Assembly (NCBI RefSeq): GCF_026151205.1
Contig: NC_087073.1
Location: 19,124,837 to 19,188,836, forward strand
Direction: 5' to 3'
Origin: Bolinopsis microptera
Lineage: Eukaryota > Ctenophora > Tentaculata > Lobata > Bolinopsidae
DNA length: 64,000 nucleotides
Each line of letters starts with the position of its first letter. The stretch's first letter is position 1. The position numbers and the translations under genes are program-made. Below the pieces are notes generated by a model, which was given only the letters and a program-made list of their open reading frames with translations, was not told where the DNA came from and searched no databases. This document shows, piece by piece, positions 33,537-45,400 of this stretch.

Positions 33537-33718
33537 TTTATTGACAATGTCAATTCATCGCAGCTCGGCGAGGCACAGTAGCTTGCTCTAACCAGTAAGG
33601 CTTCTCGCTTGCAGTACGCGTAGACACATGGCTATTTGAACACAGTTGCGCATCCCGCCGATCTAGTGAGAAGCACAATCGAGTGCGCGGTGCGGCACAG
33701 TAACTCATCGCGTTACAA
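33537..33718 (+). mobile_element. Family C mini-element C2 (host of a family B copy)
   Basis: Begins TTTATTGACAATGTCAATT and ends CATCGCGTTACAA. Flanks TGATAGAC (33529-33536) and TGATAAAC (33719-33726) are an 8-bp duplication with one mismatch. A family B element interrupts it. Confidence 0.8.
33582..33640 (+). mobile_element. Family B mini-element inserted in C2
   Basis: Begins CTTGCTCTAACCAGTAAGG and ends CATGGCTATTTGAA. Flanks CACAGTAG (33574-33581) and CACAGTTG (33641-33648), one mismatch, lie in family C sequence that reads CACAGTAGCGCAT when uninterrupted. Confidence 0.8.
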
Positions 33719-34015
33719 TGATAAACTTACAAGGAAACTATCCGACAAATTTAAAGCATATCCAACCATCAAAACTTATGTTACAGCTAAAAGCAGCGTA
33801 TTTCGTCCTATTTCCATCACTACATCAACTTCAATATCCACCAAAATTTTCGGACAGTTGTGAAAGCACTATTGGAAGGTCGTTAACAATTTTCAAAATG
33901 ATCTCATTCAAGGAACCAAAGATATAATAGAATAATACGACAAAATCAAGGAATTTTGTCAAATTACGCGAGTTTTACTATACACCTACTTTAGCTACAA
34001 AAGCCCTACCAACAA

Positions 34016-34123
34016 TTGTCATACGTTGTATGACCCACCGCGCACGAAGTGCGCGGCTCCCCCTGTAGCGTCGAAGACGCTATATAATAGTGAAGCGACC
34101 GTGGGGGTCACCACGTGATACAA
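34016..34123 (-). mobile_element. Family A mini-element A6
   Basis: Begins TTGTCATACG and ends CGTGATACAA. Flanks ACCAACAA (34008-34015) and ATCAACAA (34124-34131), one mismatch. Carries the GCCGCGCAC-GAA-GTGCGCGGC and GCGTC-GAA-GACGC hairpins. Confidence 0.85.
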
Positions 34124-34229
34124 ATCAACAACAGGTTGGTGGAATGGGAAGAGAAGCAAATACTTTCTTCAAAAATTTTGCTGATAAACTATTTAGAAAA
34201 TCAGGTCAAAGATACAGTTAAGTGAGGCG

Positions 34230-34348
34230 TTGTAGCGCGATGCGTTACTGTGCCGCGCCGCGCACTCAATGAGGCTTCTCACAGCTAGATCGGCGAGATG
34301 CGCTACTGTGCCGCGCCGAGCTGCCATGAATTGACATTGTCAATTAAA
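34230..34348 (-). mobile_element. Family C mini-element C3
   Basis: Begins TTGTAGCGCGATGCG and ends TTGACATTGTCAATTAAA. Perfect duplication GTGAGGCG at 34222-34229 and 34349-34356. Confidence 0.88.
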
Positions 34349-34526
34349 GTGAGGCGATGACATTTATCAGGAAAAGAATAAGATTTGACTTATCGAGAAC
34401 AACAATTATTGCTCTTAGATGAAAAAGAGGGATAAAAAGTGGTAGTGCAGTTAAAATATCAGATTAAGATATAAATTTAGAGCCAACAATGAACAAATTG
34501 AAGTAGCTATTTTTACTACTTTCATG

Positions 34527-34715
34527 GAAATTTTCTCAAAATCGACTTTTCCATTTTCAGTTGTTTCTAATAGAGGGGAGTAATATCTATCAGATGTTTT
34601 TAAACCCGCGGAAAAATATTGTTCCTAGCCGAAATTATTGCTGGTCAAGGGTCAGCGCGTGTGTGTAATTGTATTGCGCAAGCGATTTTCGATCGCGTGC
34701 CCTGAAAATCGAGTC
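34527..34715 (-). mobile_element. Partial second copy of the TTAA MITE
   Basis: Matches 15540-15745 in reverse (TTTCATGGAAATTTTCTCAA, AATAGAGGGGAGTAATATCT, GATCGCGTGCCCTGAAAATC). The outer G/C-rich terminus is missing and the far TIR is absent. Confidence 0.75.
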
Positions 34716-35179
34716 TAAAAATCTATATTCTCCCAAATTTTTTGAGCTATCACCCTGATACTTTCAGGATATGTTCTAGGGATCATTTAGAAGATAAGAG
34801 ATGAGCCGGGCAGAATTTTGAGATGGGCCTTTAAAATTTTTTATTCGATTTTGAAAATCGTGGACCTCGTTTTTTGATGATTTTTCGTATATTGTTTGAA
34901 TTTCTACATGATTTATGTATTCCTTAAAATGTCTCGATCACGTGATATGTGTAGAGTGATTATTCATCATTCTTCGTTGCATTCTTTATTTTGTGAGATT
35001 ACCCAGTAAAGTAAAGTAAACCCACTTTATTATTAGGAGTTTAGTGATAAATGATACAAATCCATATCATTTGATTCATGTGGCTCTAGAAAACTTATAA
35101 TTTCGTGTGGAATAAATGATGTTTAGAAACCTGCTGTTAAATCCCAGCTTGGTATATTATATGGTATTTTTAGTTTATT

Positions 35180-35460
35180 AGAATATTAAATTTAGCGGAG
35201 ACAAGAAACTAATCCAAGTGCACAAATATTTCTTTGTCCGCTTTTGCCAACTAAGAATGCTGAGTTAAATAGAAAAGTGTTCTTTTTCATGGATCTTGTT
35301 CGTAAGGAGCTACTCCTTAAAATATTTCGTGCGCAAATGTTCGGTAGTTTTGACGTCTTTCTGGGTAACAATGGCTTACTCAGCCAGTTGTTGTCCAAGG
35401 ACTTGGGTAGAAACGGACGACCAGACTTCTTGCACCTGAATTGGAAAGGGTAGCTGTGCC
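35180..35460 (+). mobile_element. Possible LINE-related coding fragment
   Basis: The plus frame 35244-35453 (FLGNNGLLSQLLSKDLGRNG, ending DFLHLNWKG) is open and has a protein-like composition resembling the SGNH-hydrolase/ORF1-like ends of some LINEs. The assignment is weak; neighbouring DNA is LINE-rich. No splice context for a host gene. Confidence 0.35.
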
Positions 35461-36059
35461 TCATTTATACTGTTTGCAAGTGATTAATGATTATTACTGT
35501 TTCAATCAATTTGAATTTTACACGTCTAGCTGAGACAACCAACCAGCTTTTGGTGTTATGAGTCTATATAATATGATTTGATTTGTGAATAAAGACCTAG
35601 AAATTTAATTTGTGTTTTCTTAAATTTTTGTTTTCTTTAGCACAATCTCTTATCTAGGTCCCCGATGCCCATTCCATACCCTGACTCTCTACTCTGACCC
35701 CAACGCTAACCCTGCAGTAATTTAACACTCTCGAACCCAGTATAAGCTGTTCACAGATCATCAATGTTAAGGAGTTCCACTTTGGCTGTGTTCAAACCAT
35801 ATTTTCACATTGATTTCGTAGCACCTTCCTGAGGCTCACAATGTTGATTTCAAAACGCTATATGCACTTGCAAAACGCTCATTTTCACGTTCAAAAGTTG
35901 TTTTTAACCAGAGCTTTTTGATAAAATTTGTGCTAGTTGTAGTTTTTGCGCTGTTCTGTGCTTTTCTTGCTACTACCACTTTTTTCAATCTTATTATTTA
36001 AAATTTCAATTAGATGATTTGTACAATTAGATGATTTGTACAATCTCACTTAAATTTCT

Positions 36060-36640
36060 GTTCACTAGTTTGGGGCTTTGCTGCAAAATCCCATATTCAC
36101 TCACTTTTCACTAAACAAAATCAGGGAATACAAGCAGTTATGTGGGGCTACGTGAATTATTATTACAAGGACGGTAAGCTTCCGGATCATACTAAAACTA
36201 CGTTTAAAGAGTACGAAATATTATCTGTACACGGGGTCATCATAAAAAATGCTCTGACTCTGATGCACAAATTACATGCCTGGCCTTCGGCCGTCGTCGA
36301 TAAAAGACTTATTTCCTCCCGATATACCAAAGTATGGCACGTCTTATGACGACAATATCGACTGGCTAACAACGTACTCTCAACCAGATCTACGCGCTAG
36401 TGTTCTGTATAAAGGTCCTATATTAGCTATCATACCGAGCACAACATTAGTCACATAACTTGCCCATCTAGCATTTTCTCAATAAGCATTTATAAGAAAT
36501 CAGCAAATCGTGTAATGATAGAACTACAAAGCTCAGGAAACGATGAAGAATGGCCACCTTTTCTGTTACATAATTTACCCGGGCTACGTAAATCAGCTAG
36601 ATCAGGCACTCAACAAATCAACTACCGAGAATAACCTAAG
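36060..36640 (+). mobile_element. LINE fragment 5: reverse transcriptase C-terminus, frameshifted
   Basis: The frame ending at 36349 (LFTKQNQGIQAVMWGYVNYY, VHGVIIKNALTLMHKLHAWP) continues after a shift near 36300 as FPPDIPKYGTSYDDNIDWL. This order is typical of the non-LTR reverse transcriptase tail. It is plus-strand and decayed. Confidence 0.8.
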
Positions 36641-37214
36641 GAATAAGTGAAACCAGACGGTTAGCACACTAGTCACTATCAACCATATGCCACATTTTAT
36701 ACTGCCCATTCACTGTCATATTCAGTTAAACAAAAAATTTCAGTTAAACAAAAATTTCAATTTTATGCCATTTATTACAGATTAAACAAGTTTACAATAA
36801 ATCAATTTGATATTTAACGGAATCCTAATTCAATGTGCAGTATGGTTGTCACTCTTTAAATAGATTAGATATAGGTTGACGGGGCAAAGGAGTGTGCGTG
36901 CTGTTCGCTATTGCTCACACCAAACGGCAACCTAGTAAATGTTTTGTATGAACCGGTCTCCATCACGACACAAAATTAGGATTGTAGAATTTATTGTATA
37001 ACTATTAGTGCAGTGGAGGTAGCGGTGTGGTGCATTAATAGAGTGACAGCCTACTGATTTAGAGTTGTTTTTAAGTGAGCATAATGGGTGTATTTTTGGA
37101 TCTAATGGCAACTTTAAAATTTGTTCTTTTAATCATTTATTAAATATCAGTTTAAAAATATATAAATCTGGAATCTGTTCACTCTGTGAACCAGTCCTAA
37201 AAAAATTCCAAAAA

Positions 37215-37430
37215 CCCTCCTAAATTAAATATTAAAAACGTCTCAGTAATGGAAATAGTCATACAATTAAGAAATTATCCAAATTCTTAATATCTACCTA
37301 AGAGAAAAATACCTACCTAAGTCAATTTCTACCTGTAATACACTAAATATTAGGTTAAATACATAGGTGGTGGAGTCAGCACACATTTACCAAAATCAAA
37401 ATTGTTTAATAGGAGGAGCCTGTGGGCCGA
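37215..37430 (-). mobile_element. LINE 3' end copy, reverse orientation
   Basis: Reverse complement of 27475-27600, sharing AAACAATTTTGATTTTGGTA, GTGCTGACTCCACCACC and TTAGTGTATTACAGGTAGA. It marks a 5'-truncated insertion of the same LINE family as fragment 1. Confidence 0.85.
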
Positions 37431-39187
37431 GATCACTGGATTAAATTTGATGAAGGGGATTGTTTTCAAATGACAGCTGCTATTGATAGCGTCATATTGA
37501 TAGCGCTAGCAGGTGCTGATTATAAGACATGGGCACAGTTATTCTTATTTGTTTTAACTTCAATTAAGAGCACTATACTGATACAGAGTACTATACCATC
37601 GACTCTGCACTGTCCACTAATCAGTAATCTGACACAAGTACTAGCTTATAAAACAGTGCATGTGATCATCTGTCGTATCAAATCAAATTATTTGTCACTA
37701 TGTTAATAAATCATGATATGCAAGTTTTAATTTTTAAAGTTTTTTGTTTTTTTTAATGAATGGACGTAAAAGGTTACATAATAATTTTCAATTAAATTCA
37801 TATTCACGTATACTGTATTAAATAAAATTATATTGTTATGTATCATATGATTTTGTAAACATTGGCCGGTGTACCAAAAACCGGTCCCCAAACAAACATG
37901 CTTTCTAATTCTGTATAATTTTCCTCAAACTCTGTCCAAGGAGGGCAGCACTTTCTAAAATTTGGTGGATTTTGGAGCCCAGAGCAGATCTTTTGAAAAA
38001 GAGCAAGCTCTATGTATGTACAGTGAGTGTTCAAAATTGTAGGTCTAAAACCGACATAGCACTACTTTGAACTATTTATTTCTTAGTATTGTCTTAAAGT
38101 TTTAAGATTGTTCTCTCCGTCAATGACATTTGACAACCTAGATAGTAAAAACTTTAAACAGAACCCCTAATGTCTGCTAACAATGTTTCTTATAGTCCTA
38201 ATTTGAGCCTTGTCTCTAAAAACTTAACTGAACTAGCGTTTTGGTGTGTGCAAAAGCTCCCAGGCACGCGCATTCCTTGCCCCGTTAGTAACCTGTCCTT
38301 CCAAAACCAAACAAGCAGTCAAGGACAAAAAGTCATACACCAAATGGGCATTATATTTTATGAATTGTTTTACATCTTTTATTCTGTAAAATGTGCTAAA
38401 ATTAAATTTCTTGTTTCATTGAAATTTCTTGTTTCATTGAACCAACACATCTCCACTATTGTCAACTTCGCAAACTGCACCAAACGCTTAATTGTGCCGA
38501 GGAGCTGGACCAGACCGGTGTGATATAGCGACTACTCACATGTCGTCTTAGCTCACCTTTCTCTTCCACACCCAGCTGGCACTTAAGCGTTCATTTAGGA
38601 CACATCTCATAACACTTACCAGTTACCATCTTCCTCCAATATACATTATGATTCTTGCGGCACCCTCCCATAGGACTGATCCCATAGGACTTTACGGGCA
38701 CAAAGAAGCATTATTAGCAATTTTGTCCTTTACCCTCCTACACAATTTGAACATTTTCGTGGCTAACTCATTGAACAACTTCTGACTTAATATGCATTTA
38801 GTATTAAACAATTCAGTGAGTTATCTTTTCATGTACGCGTACGCTGTACATTGTAGTTAGTAAATGCAAACCAAACTTTTTCGATCAGCCGCACGCTGAG
38901 CCAGTTTTGCAAGGTAAAAATTGTGTATATTTTGTACAATTTTGAGTGTAAATTAATTTATTAATTTATCACTTAAACATGTATCACAAATTATTTAATT
39001 ATAATAAAACCATTTCTGTGACATGGTCATTTTGACTTTAAATATTTGAACTAAATATGATTGTGGGTATAAAATAAAATTTGTTTTACTTAAAAAAATG
39101 TGTTTTACTGCCATACCCCAGAGGTAGGCAAAGCATCCACATGCTATCCTCTCGTGGGCCACCCAGGCCCATCCTCGCCACAAAAAT
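37431..39187. other. Intergenic, no gene seen
   Basis: A short copy of the LINE-tail repeat lies near 38055-38115 (ACTACTTTGAACTATTTAT, also at 39187). ORFs at 37422-37706, 38170-38523 and 38995-39192 show no recognisable domain or splice context. Confidence 0.45.
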
Positions 39188-39412
39188 AGCACTACTTTGA
39201 ACTATTTATCTCTTAGTATTGTCTTAAAGTTTTAAGATTGTTCTTAGTAATTTTCTTAAATTATTTTGATTTAGTCACTCAGATAGGTTTTATATCAGGA
39301 CACTCAACAAGGAGCATATTTTCATTGCCAGGACACATATTCTGCCAACAATAAGGGTCCGTAATTATTTTGATCATGTTACTGTATTATAGATTTATTA
39401 TTATTTTAAATT
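39188..39412 (+). repeat. LINE 3' tail copy 2 ending in (ATT)n
   Basis: Shares TTTAGTCACTCAGAT, ATCAGGACACTCAA, TCTGCCAACAATAAGG and a TTATTATT tail with 32440-32622. It ends 39 bp before the first codon of the PA-TM-RING gene. Confidence 0.65.
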
Positions 39413-39450
39413 AGAATGTTTCGTAAAACTAATAAGCCAAATTATTGTAG

Positions 39451-42400
39451 ATGATAGGAGAATGGTTGTTATTTTGTATGATTGGTTTGTCGACTAGTGA
39501 ATTCGTAAATGTGATCCTGAAAGATGCCAGTTTCAAAGACGTTGGATTGTAAGTCTTTTAAGTGTAGTATAATTGTAATTCATGATCATACCCTTTATGA
39601 TTTTGGGGGCCCCTGATTTTGGATATTTTTATATTGGTTTCTTAATTATCATCATTTGACATTTAACACTATCAATTATCATATCATATACTACTTACCT
39701 TTCTAGAAATTTAGTCAAGTTCTTTAACATGTTGCCAAAATTAGAATAGATATATCAAACAAAAACCGAACCACAGCTCTAGCTATACTATACTAAGAAA
39801 ATGAGTGGAAAATATAATGGAGGTCTCCTTCATAAATGTTTTTATAGACATTTAAAACCGTTTCAATGTCTCGTGTACACCCTGTACATGATATATTATC
39901 TTTCTGCTAATCAAATTACATAATCTACATTAAAACCAATTTAGATATGCAGGACAAGGTTATAAATTGATTTAAAAACATTTTTTTCTGTTTCAGAATC
40001 AATGGAGTTGTAATACCACCAACAGAACGCTATAATTTGCCTGAAGAAACTGGAAAAATTGTTCCTATCGAATTTGGTGGATTTGGGGAATCGGGATTAG
40101 ACAAGCTTTCAATGTGTCAAACAGGGGGATGCATACCCATTATAGTTATCAACAAAGACGCTCGCTATTCCAATAGCACTGTAAGTTTAAAGTTTATGAA
40201 GACTGAGTTTAAACAATGTTGTTTTCATCAAACAAATGACAAATCAGTTGCTCTGCTAATACTCATATTTAGTATTCATTTTTTGAAGGATAATACAATT
40301 TTTCAGATGGCTCAATTGAATAGGATAGCTGATATCGTTATCATAGGCTTTGAAGCCTCTCCAGATAAATTCAATCAGGTATTTAAACGTTTATATTGAC
40401 CAGTGGATGAATAATTCATTCAATTAATTGTGATTCAATCACATAATACTGTATGAAGATTTCTAATATATATAATGACAGTCACTAGCCAGACTGATCA
40501 AATGCATAATCAGTCTGTTTGAGATTATGCCAGCAAACATGAACTAATCATTGCACTGACCCTCATGGAAATGCTATTGTCATTTTGATTCGTAACATAC
40601 TGACTAGTCATTCACTACTGATACTGACTATCCTCCCTTCAAGGGCTCATGGGAGCACATAAAAGATACACCTCTCGCTCTGATAGAATATAGTGATGCC
40701 AAGACAGCTAATCTCATGGTTAAGAAAGGTGTTGTTACATACGCATCTATATCTGCATACACTAACCATATGAAGGTAAGATTAAACTATTTCTTTATTT
40801 GCTGTAGGTATCCGTATCTGTTCAGAGCACGGTTAGAAGTTCATGTATAAATTTTCGCAAGCAAAGTATTTTTCCGTTTTTGTAAAGAAGAAACCAGAGA
40901 TTAGCCTCTCAAGCTTACATCAAATGATGCTGCTAATGATTTAATTTACTGTGTGGTTTGAATGAGGCCACCCACAGACCGACAGACAGACACACAGACA
41001 GCTGTGATATGTCGCACTTTTCCTACCTGGATACAATTGTTGTTAATCAAATAGTCGATACACTGTGCATCTCAGAACTAACAGCGAGATTTTATTGCAG
41101 AAACTATTGCACGGGAATATTATGAGCATATTATTATTATTAATAACATGCTAGATGTTATGTTAATATGCGTGTGTAATAATTTGAAATATTTCCTGAC
41201 GCTAATTTCACTAAACACTCACAGAGACGGGAACATTTTATGAAGCTTGGAGTGCTATTCCTTGTTTTCGCCTCCGCTTGCTTTATTCTCGCCATGCGGG
41301 TAAGTCTACACTCTACAGCATCCTAATTTTCTTGCTTCCTTTTCACTAATTAATGGCATTCATTAGATATAATATATCGCATCATCAATATCTCAGTTAA
41401 TACAGTTAATACATTACCGCGCCTGTAATCTGTATGTAATAATGCCAAGAATGTATTGTTACACACTGTTGTTATAATATAGTTATAAACATAACTCCAT
41501 TATATCATGAAATGATGTCGAAATGTTAGCTGTTTATCTTATATACGGCATAATTGTTTGTAACAATGTACCTTTGAAGAGACTGAACTTTCAGCAAATT
41601 AATTTGTTGAATAAATGGGCATAAAAACATACAAGTTTAACGAACATTCTAAACATGCACCTTTAAAAAAACTACACTTTGAGCTAGCTAATTTATTGAT
41701 TAAACGACCATAAAAGTTAAACGGCGCCTGTTCTTGAACATTTTAGATTTAAAGTAGTTGATAGTATATAAATATCTTTTAATAGTGTAATGTAATAAAT
41801 TGTGATTTAGGGTAATTATTGTGTTAGACAAGGTCACCGAGCCAATGTAATTAGTGTTCAGTATAATATATTTAAAACAAATGAAACATGGGGGTGGGTG
41901 CAGGCCAGGAACTATCTCTTGTTGCTCAGTCTGCTATTGTTAATAACAACACTTTGGTATGTCATGTACTAATTGCACTGCTGTTAAAATGACTGTAATT
42001 AACCTTGGTGTGGTTGGTTTACACATTAATTTACAACATGTGCCAAATTAAACCCTCCCACAAAAAACCTCCAAATTAACAATTTCAAAACATTAAAACC
42101 GCAGATCAGATCATAATGTACATTTAACTTTATAATGTTGATATATATAAGTGTAGTACATTACACCCGCATAAGTAGATTGTAAAGACTGCCGCCTCAG
42201 TGGGCACACCTAAACCAGGTGTTCAACATTTCAACAGCATCATACCACACTGCTCTGAAATATAGCACGGTTATTGTCAGCAATGTTGTTGGATCTTATT
42301 ACTGGATCGGCACTAACGCCATAAAACAACATACAACGTTCAATTTAGCCACAATATAAGATGGTATACTTCATGTACCTACATACCAGTAATCAGTATC

Positions 42401-45400
42401 ATAGATATTATGATAAAACTAACTAAACACGTCTCAGAAAAACATTCGTCTTTGCTAACAACCGCCTCCCTGCTCCCAGGTCCGAGCACAGAGAAGTATA
42501 TACGTGATCAGGCGACATGCTCAACAGGTAACACTTTTTAGCCGCGTGTACGTGTTATATGATTAGTACGTGCTTTTAGCAGATCTCAGATTATTGATGA
42601 TATTATGATTATTTAATTATGCAATTACAATAACATTTAATTAAAGTCATCATGTTTTAAATACCCGGTTCAAAATGTTCTCATAACTTCGTACTTTCTG
42701 AAGGGATGGTTATACTAAATGTGAGATATAGTTCACTTTGAGTTTAGTGAGTGTAATGTGTAAGTATTCTGAAGGAAATTTCTGCCATAGACGGCCTTAA
42801 TGCGACTAGTTGGGGGTAGTGTGAATAACATATTCTATATTTATAGCACTGTAATACATTGCTTATAAATCATGCAGTTCATGGAATGTATCCCGAGAAT
42901 TTGTCATCATGGCAACAAGATCCCTTTTGGACATCAAATCAACATGACGTACTGAACATAATTACGTTGCAAGATGTAAATTTATCAATTCCTCGCATGG
43001 ACCGCAAAAATGTCCGGTATTTTGAGAATTTCGGTTTCACTGTAAATAAGTTTTGCCATACCAAACATCTCTGTAACAAACAGTGCATAATTTGGATTTA
43101 TTTCAGAATATGAAAGAGCGTAAAGCAAAACAGAAGGTAGCTCAGCTCCCTACCAGAATTCTGAAGATAAACGAGCCCTCGTCTGAGTGTACCATTTGTT
43201 TGGAGGAGAAAAAGTTCCCGTCGGTATGTGTCATTTAATGTTTTTAGTACGTGTCATTTAATGTTATTTCAATAATTATTACTTCTACAGTAAAACCCCG
43301 ATTGTTTCTAGATCGATTCCATTCCACAATACCTAGTGATTTAACATTTACAACTTGGCATTAACCTATAGAGTATAGATCTCAGTATAACCTTATTACT
43401 GACTTGTAGTAACTGCACATTCCACATCAATCAACATTTGAACATGAACTTCCAATGAACTAATAAAAGAATTGAGTTATAACTCAATAGATAAATATAC
43501 ATTAATATAAATAAATATAGTTATATTAGGATTACTCTGTGCAGTAAATACATGCTGCAGTTATTTTTCTTTGATAAGGATGGTTGACCGTATTATAATT
43601 AATGATTGGCCGTGTTTGAATATTTTATACCAAACTCTTAAGACATTTTATGAGATAAATACACTCTCATATTATCGAAATACACTCTCATATTATCGAA
43701 ATACACTCTCATATTATCGAAATACACTCTCACTGCCGTTTTAAAATTGTTAGCTCTCGTTATCGCACTGCTTATCTCTTGATAATTACACCGCTACTGC
43801 GCTGCTAGCTTGTTGTGCTGATCTTTACGATGGCAGATTTGGACTTGGAAAGTATCAATTACATGTGGAATGAGATGTTCACCTGGAGCAAAGAGACTCT
43901 GAAGAAATTTGGCAAGCCTTACGGAAAGTTAAAGGACATTGCGGACGCTAAGAACTTCAACAGACTGAATAAGCCGGAGATTGTCGATGTGTGTGGTCGA
44001 TCTTTTGAGTACACGAACTATCTTATGGAGACCGTTGAAGCGTATAAGAATGTGTTGACCAGACTTCAGCGTCAGTTAATTGAGAAGCAAGAGCAGGTTA
44101 TCAGTGTTCAGGCCGAGCTATCAGCTAGCTGATAGCAGCTTGCAAGACTGAGCAACTTGAAGCGATGAAGAAAACTGTTTCAAGTTCAGTTGCTGATTCA
44201 GTGAAAGCGGAGTTCCAATCTTACAGCTCAGTCGTTCAAAGTTTGCCAGCACAGTCTCCAGTAATCAGCCCGGAAGCATTGACGTCTGTAGTCAAAACTA
44301 TTGTTGCAGAGGAGGACCGCAGCAGGAACCTTCTTATCTTCGGTCTGCCTGAGGAAAAAGAAGAGAAGCTCGAATCTCAAGTCAGTGAAGTTCTGGAAAC
44401 TATTGGCATAAAGCCAAAAGTAGAGGCTCAGAGAATAGGAAAAAAGAAAACGGTTGACTCAACGCGACCAGTTAAAGTTATCACCTCAAACTCGCTCATC
44501 GTTAATCAGATTCTGAGGAATGCCAGGAACCTGCGGCAGAGTGAGAAGTTTAAGACAGTTTTCTTGAGCCCTGATCGGTCTGTCGAACAGAGGAAGCTCC
44601 GGAAAGATCTGGTACAGGACATGAAGAAGCGGGCACTTGCAGAACCGACCAAAAAGTTTTACATAAAGGACGGGCAAATTTATTGTGCCGATGAGAGCAA
44701 CGGTTGACAACTTTTTTTGAGTCTGTGTTTCGTGTGCTGTTTTGATATGTTTTGGACCATGTTTGTGAGGGACATATTGGTAGCTGTAGTTATTTTCTAT
44801 ACAAGACTGAATAGTCTTCAGGCTTTAGCTGAGCTTTAATTTTCGACGCAGATTTGTTGAGCCACTAGTCCATGATGGGGAATATAAACAATATATTTAA
44901 CTCTTAATGGTCATAGCTACTTTTAATTTCATGAATCATACAGATTTTAAAGTACGCTGGTACAATTTTTATCTTATTAAATTGCTGTTCAATATCTATT
45001 TTAGTAAACATTAACTGGGGTAGTAAAACCCAGTTCCCAATCAGAATATTAGCTAGGCCCAGGCCATATCACTGACCTTTAATTTTATGTCCTGTATCTG
45101 ACTGAAAAGCCGCACAATGTTTTGAGTATACGAGGTTTGTGATGTTATTTGGGTTTATTGGGGTCTATAGATCAAAAAAAATTTGGGTAGACAAAAAGTT
45201 ATGTGTCCACCAGGTCTGTGGCCACGCCCTTTTATATGATCGTGGGAAAATCTTACCTTTTCCTAATATAAATTCATATTTGCTCAATCAAAGCAAGTAG
45301 GGTATCAAAACTAATGTCCTTTGACCCAAGAAATCGATTGGTGACATCTATTTGACTTTCAGACCACTCCCAGATAAGATAACCACGCCCATAAATTACA

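Noticed and set aside
37422-38523. Plus-strand ORFs of about 100 residues upstream of the E3 ligase as extra first exons
   Set aside because: The signal peptide exon at 39451 gives a natural start with matching phase, and these ORFs lack donors in the right phase and any domain.
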